Below are positions 13,781 through 14,037 of a stretch of DNA of 14,037 nucleotides, in pieces. Within the stretch, counting starts at the first letter, position 1. Each line of letters opens with the position of its first letter. The stretch comes from an uncultured Desulfovibrio sp. (GTDB lineage: Bacteria > Desulfobacterota > Desulfovibrionia > Desulfovibrionales > Desulfovibrionaceae), in the NCBI GenBank assembly GCA_900546145.1, contig URBN01000042.1, positions 1 through 14,037 of the forward strand. Reading direction: 5' to 3'. The translations under genes and the position numbers were made by a program. Below the pieces are notes generated by a model that had not been told where the DNA came from, ran no database searches, and worked only from the letters and a program-made list of their open reading frames with translations.

Positions 13781-13786
13781 AGTATA
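13781..13786 (-). promoter_or_regulatory. Candidate -10 element of the small-gene pair
   Basis: On the - strand the bases read TATACT, five of six matching TATAAT, within TCTATATACTG. It lies 54 bases before the 62-aa start. The expected -35 position (about 13804-13809, GAAACA) is poor, so the promoter may need an activator or the call may be wrong. Confidence 0.35.
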
Positions 13787-13917
13787 TAGAGGGGCGAAGG
13801 TGGTGTTTCAGCGGCGAAAATGTTGCATCTTAGTGAATTTGCGTAAAAAAACAGAACGTGAGCCCCTCTTTAGCCTTTCAAAAACCGTGCCGGACAAACT
13901 TTTTATCAGGGAAACTG

Positions 13918-13946
13918 TTGACACCCTGGGGCTGAAAGCGTAGAGA
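13918..13946 (+). promoter_or_regulatory. Sigma70-type promoter facing rightward out of the window
   Basis: A perfect TTGACA (13918-13923) is followed after exactly 17 bases by TAGAGA (13941-13946), four of six matching TATAAT. A second perfect TTGACA at 14023-14028, with the same preceding CTG, lies 105 bases on and may belong to a tandem promoter whose -10 is outside the window. Confidence 0.5.
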
Positions 13947-14037
13947 TCGCGTTCGCCGCATGAAAACAGCCCTTCTCCGAAAGTTCCGGAAAGAAGATTT
14001 CCGGGAAAAAGAAGAAAAGCTGTTGACAGGCAGGAGG

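Larger units (their letters stand above)
13728..14037. other. Gene-free right end with divergent promoter signals
   Basis: No gene is visible in these 310 bases. The left part should hold the promoter of the leftward small-gene pair, and the right part carries two rightward CTGTTGACA elements (13916-13924 region and 14020-14028 region), pointing to a gene beyond the window. The base composition is lower in G+C than the coding areas, especially 13815-13920. The window ends in GGCAGGAGG, which contains a possible ribosome site. Confidence 0.5.

Overview
The window is about 60% G+C, densely coded bacterial chromosome. The best guess at the source is a strictly anaerobic, probably host-associated member of the Desulfovibrionaceae (Desulfovibrio/Bilophila-like). 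This rests on the gene complement, codon use and an anaerobe-type biotin synthase, so it is an inference. No tRNA, rRNA, CRISPR array, transposase or complete prophage is visible.

Layout. (1) 1-1242, + strand: the 3' end of a Glk-type glucokinase, then a nitroreductase-family flavoprotein closed by a strong hairpin. (2) 1264-1989, - strand: a CI/LexA-like repressor (HTH plus S24 peptidase), preceded by a gene-poor, AT-rich stretch with operator-like inverted repeats. (3) 7910 down to 2318, - strand: bioB, a bioD-bioA fusion, an AzgA-type purine permease, a Sel1-repeat protein and an 87-aa protein. Spacing is tight, start/stop overlaps are common, a hairpin lies between bioDA and the permease, and a terminator sits at 2246-2293. 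A good sigma70-type promoter lies upstream of bioB. (4) 8107-9615, + strand, divergent from bioB: two tandem paralogous TSUP (TauE/SafE-like) membrane proteins. (5) 12836 down to 9699, - strand: a large membrane protein of unknown function (GT-C-like architecture) and a Bcr/CflA-type MFS exporter with its own intrinsic terminator. (6) 13727 down to 13165, - strand: two small acidic hypothetical proteins in a coupled pair. The right end (13728-14037) is gene-free and carries promoter-like TTGACA elements pointing out of the window.

Two observations stand out. First, 4925-4963 is not natural DNA. It is ten T followed by the 29-base Illumina P5 oligonucleotide, sitting inside the bioA part of bioDA. 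It replaces about 13 conserved codons without changing the reading frame, and it introduces a false stop at 4958-4960. The true end of the gene (PPYITPAEDVARLCAAIRLA...) can be read in the same frame to a stop at 4844-4846. The apparent truncation is therefore an assembly error, not biology. Second, BioB lacks two of the four E. coli ligands for the auxiliary [2Fe-2S] cluster (Cys97 and Arg260 positions are Gly and Ile) but has two extra cysteines nearby. This matches the variant BioB class described from obligate anaerobes, which uses a different auxiliary cluster.

No convincing wholly new multi-gene system is visible. The remaining leads are the orphan repressor with its palindromes, the long inverted repeat between bioB and the TSUP pair, and the unassigned small-gene pair at the right end.
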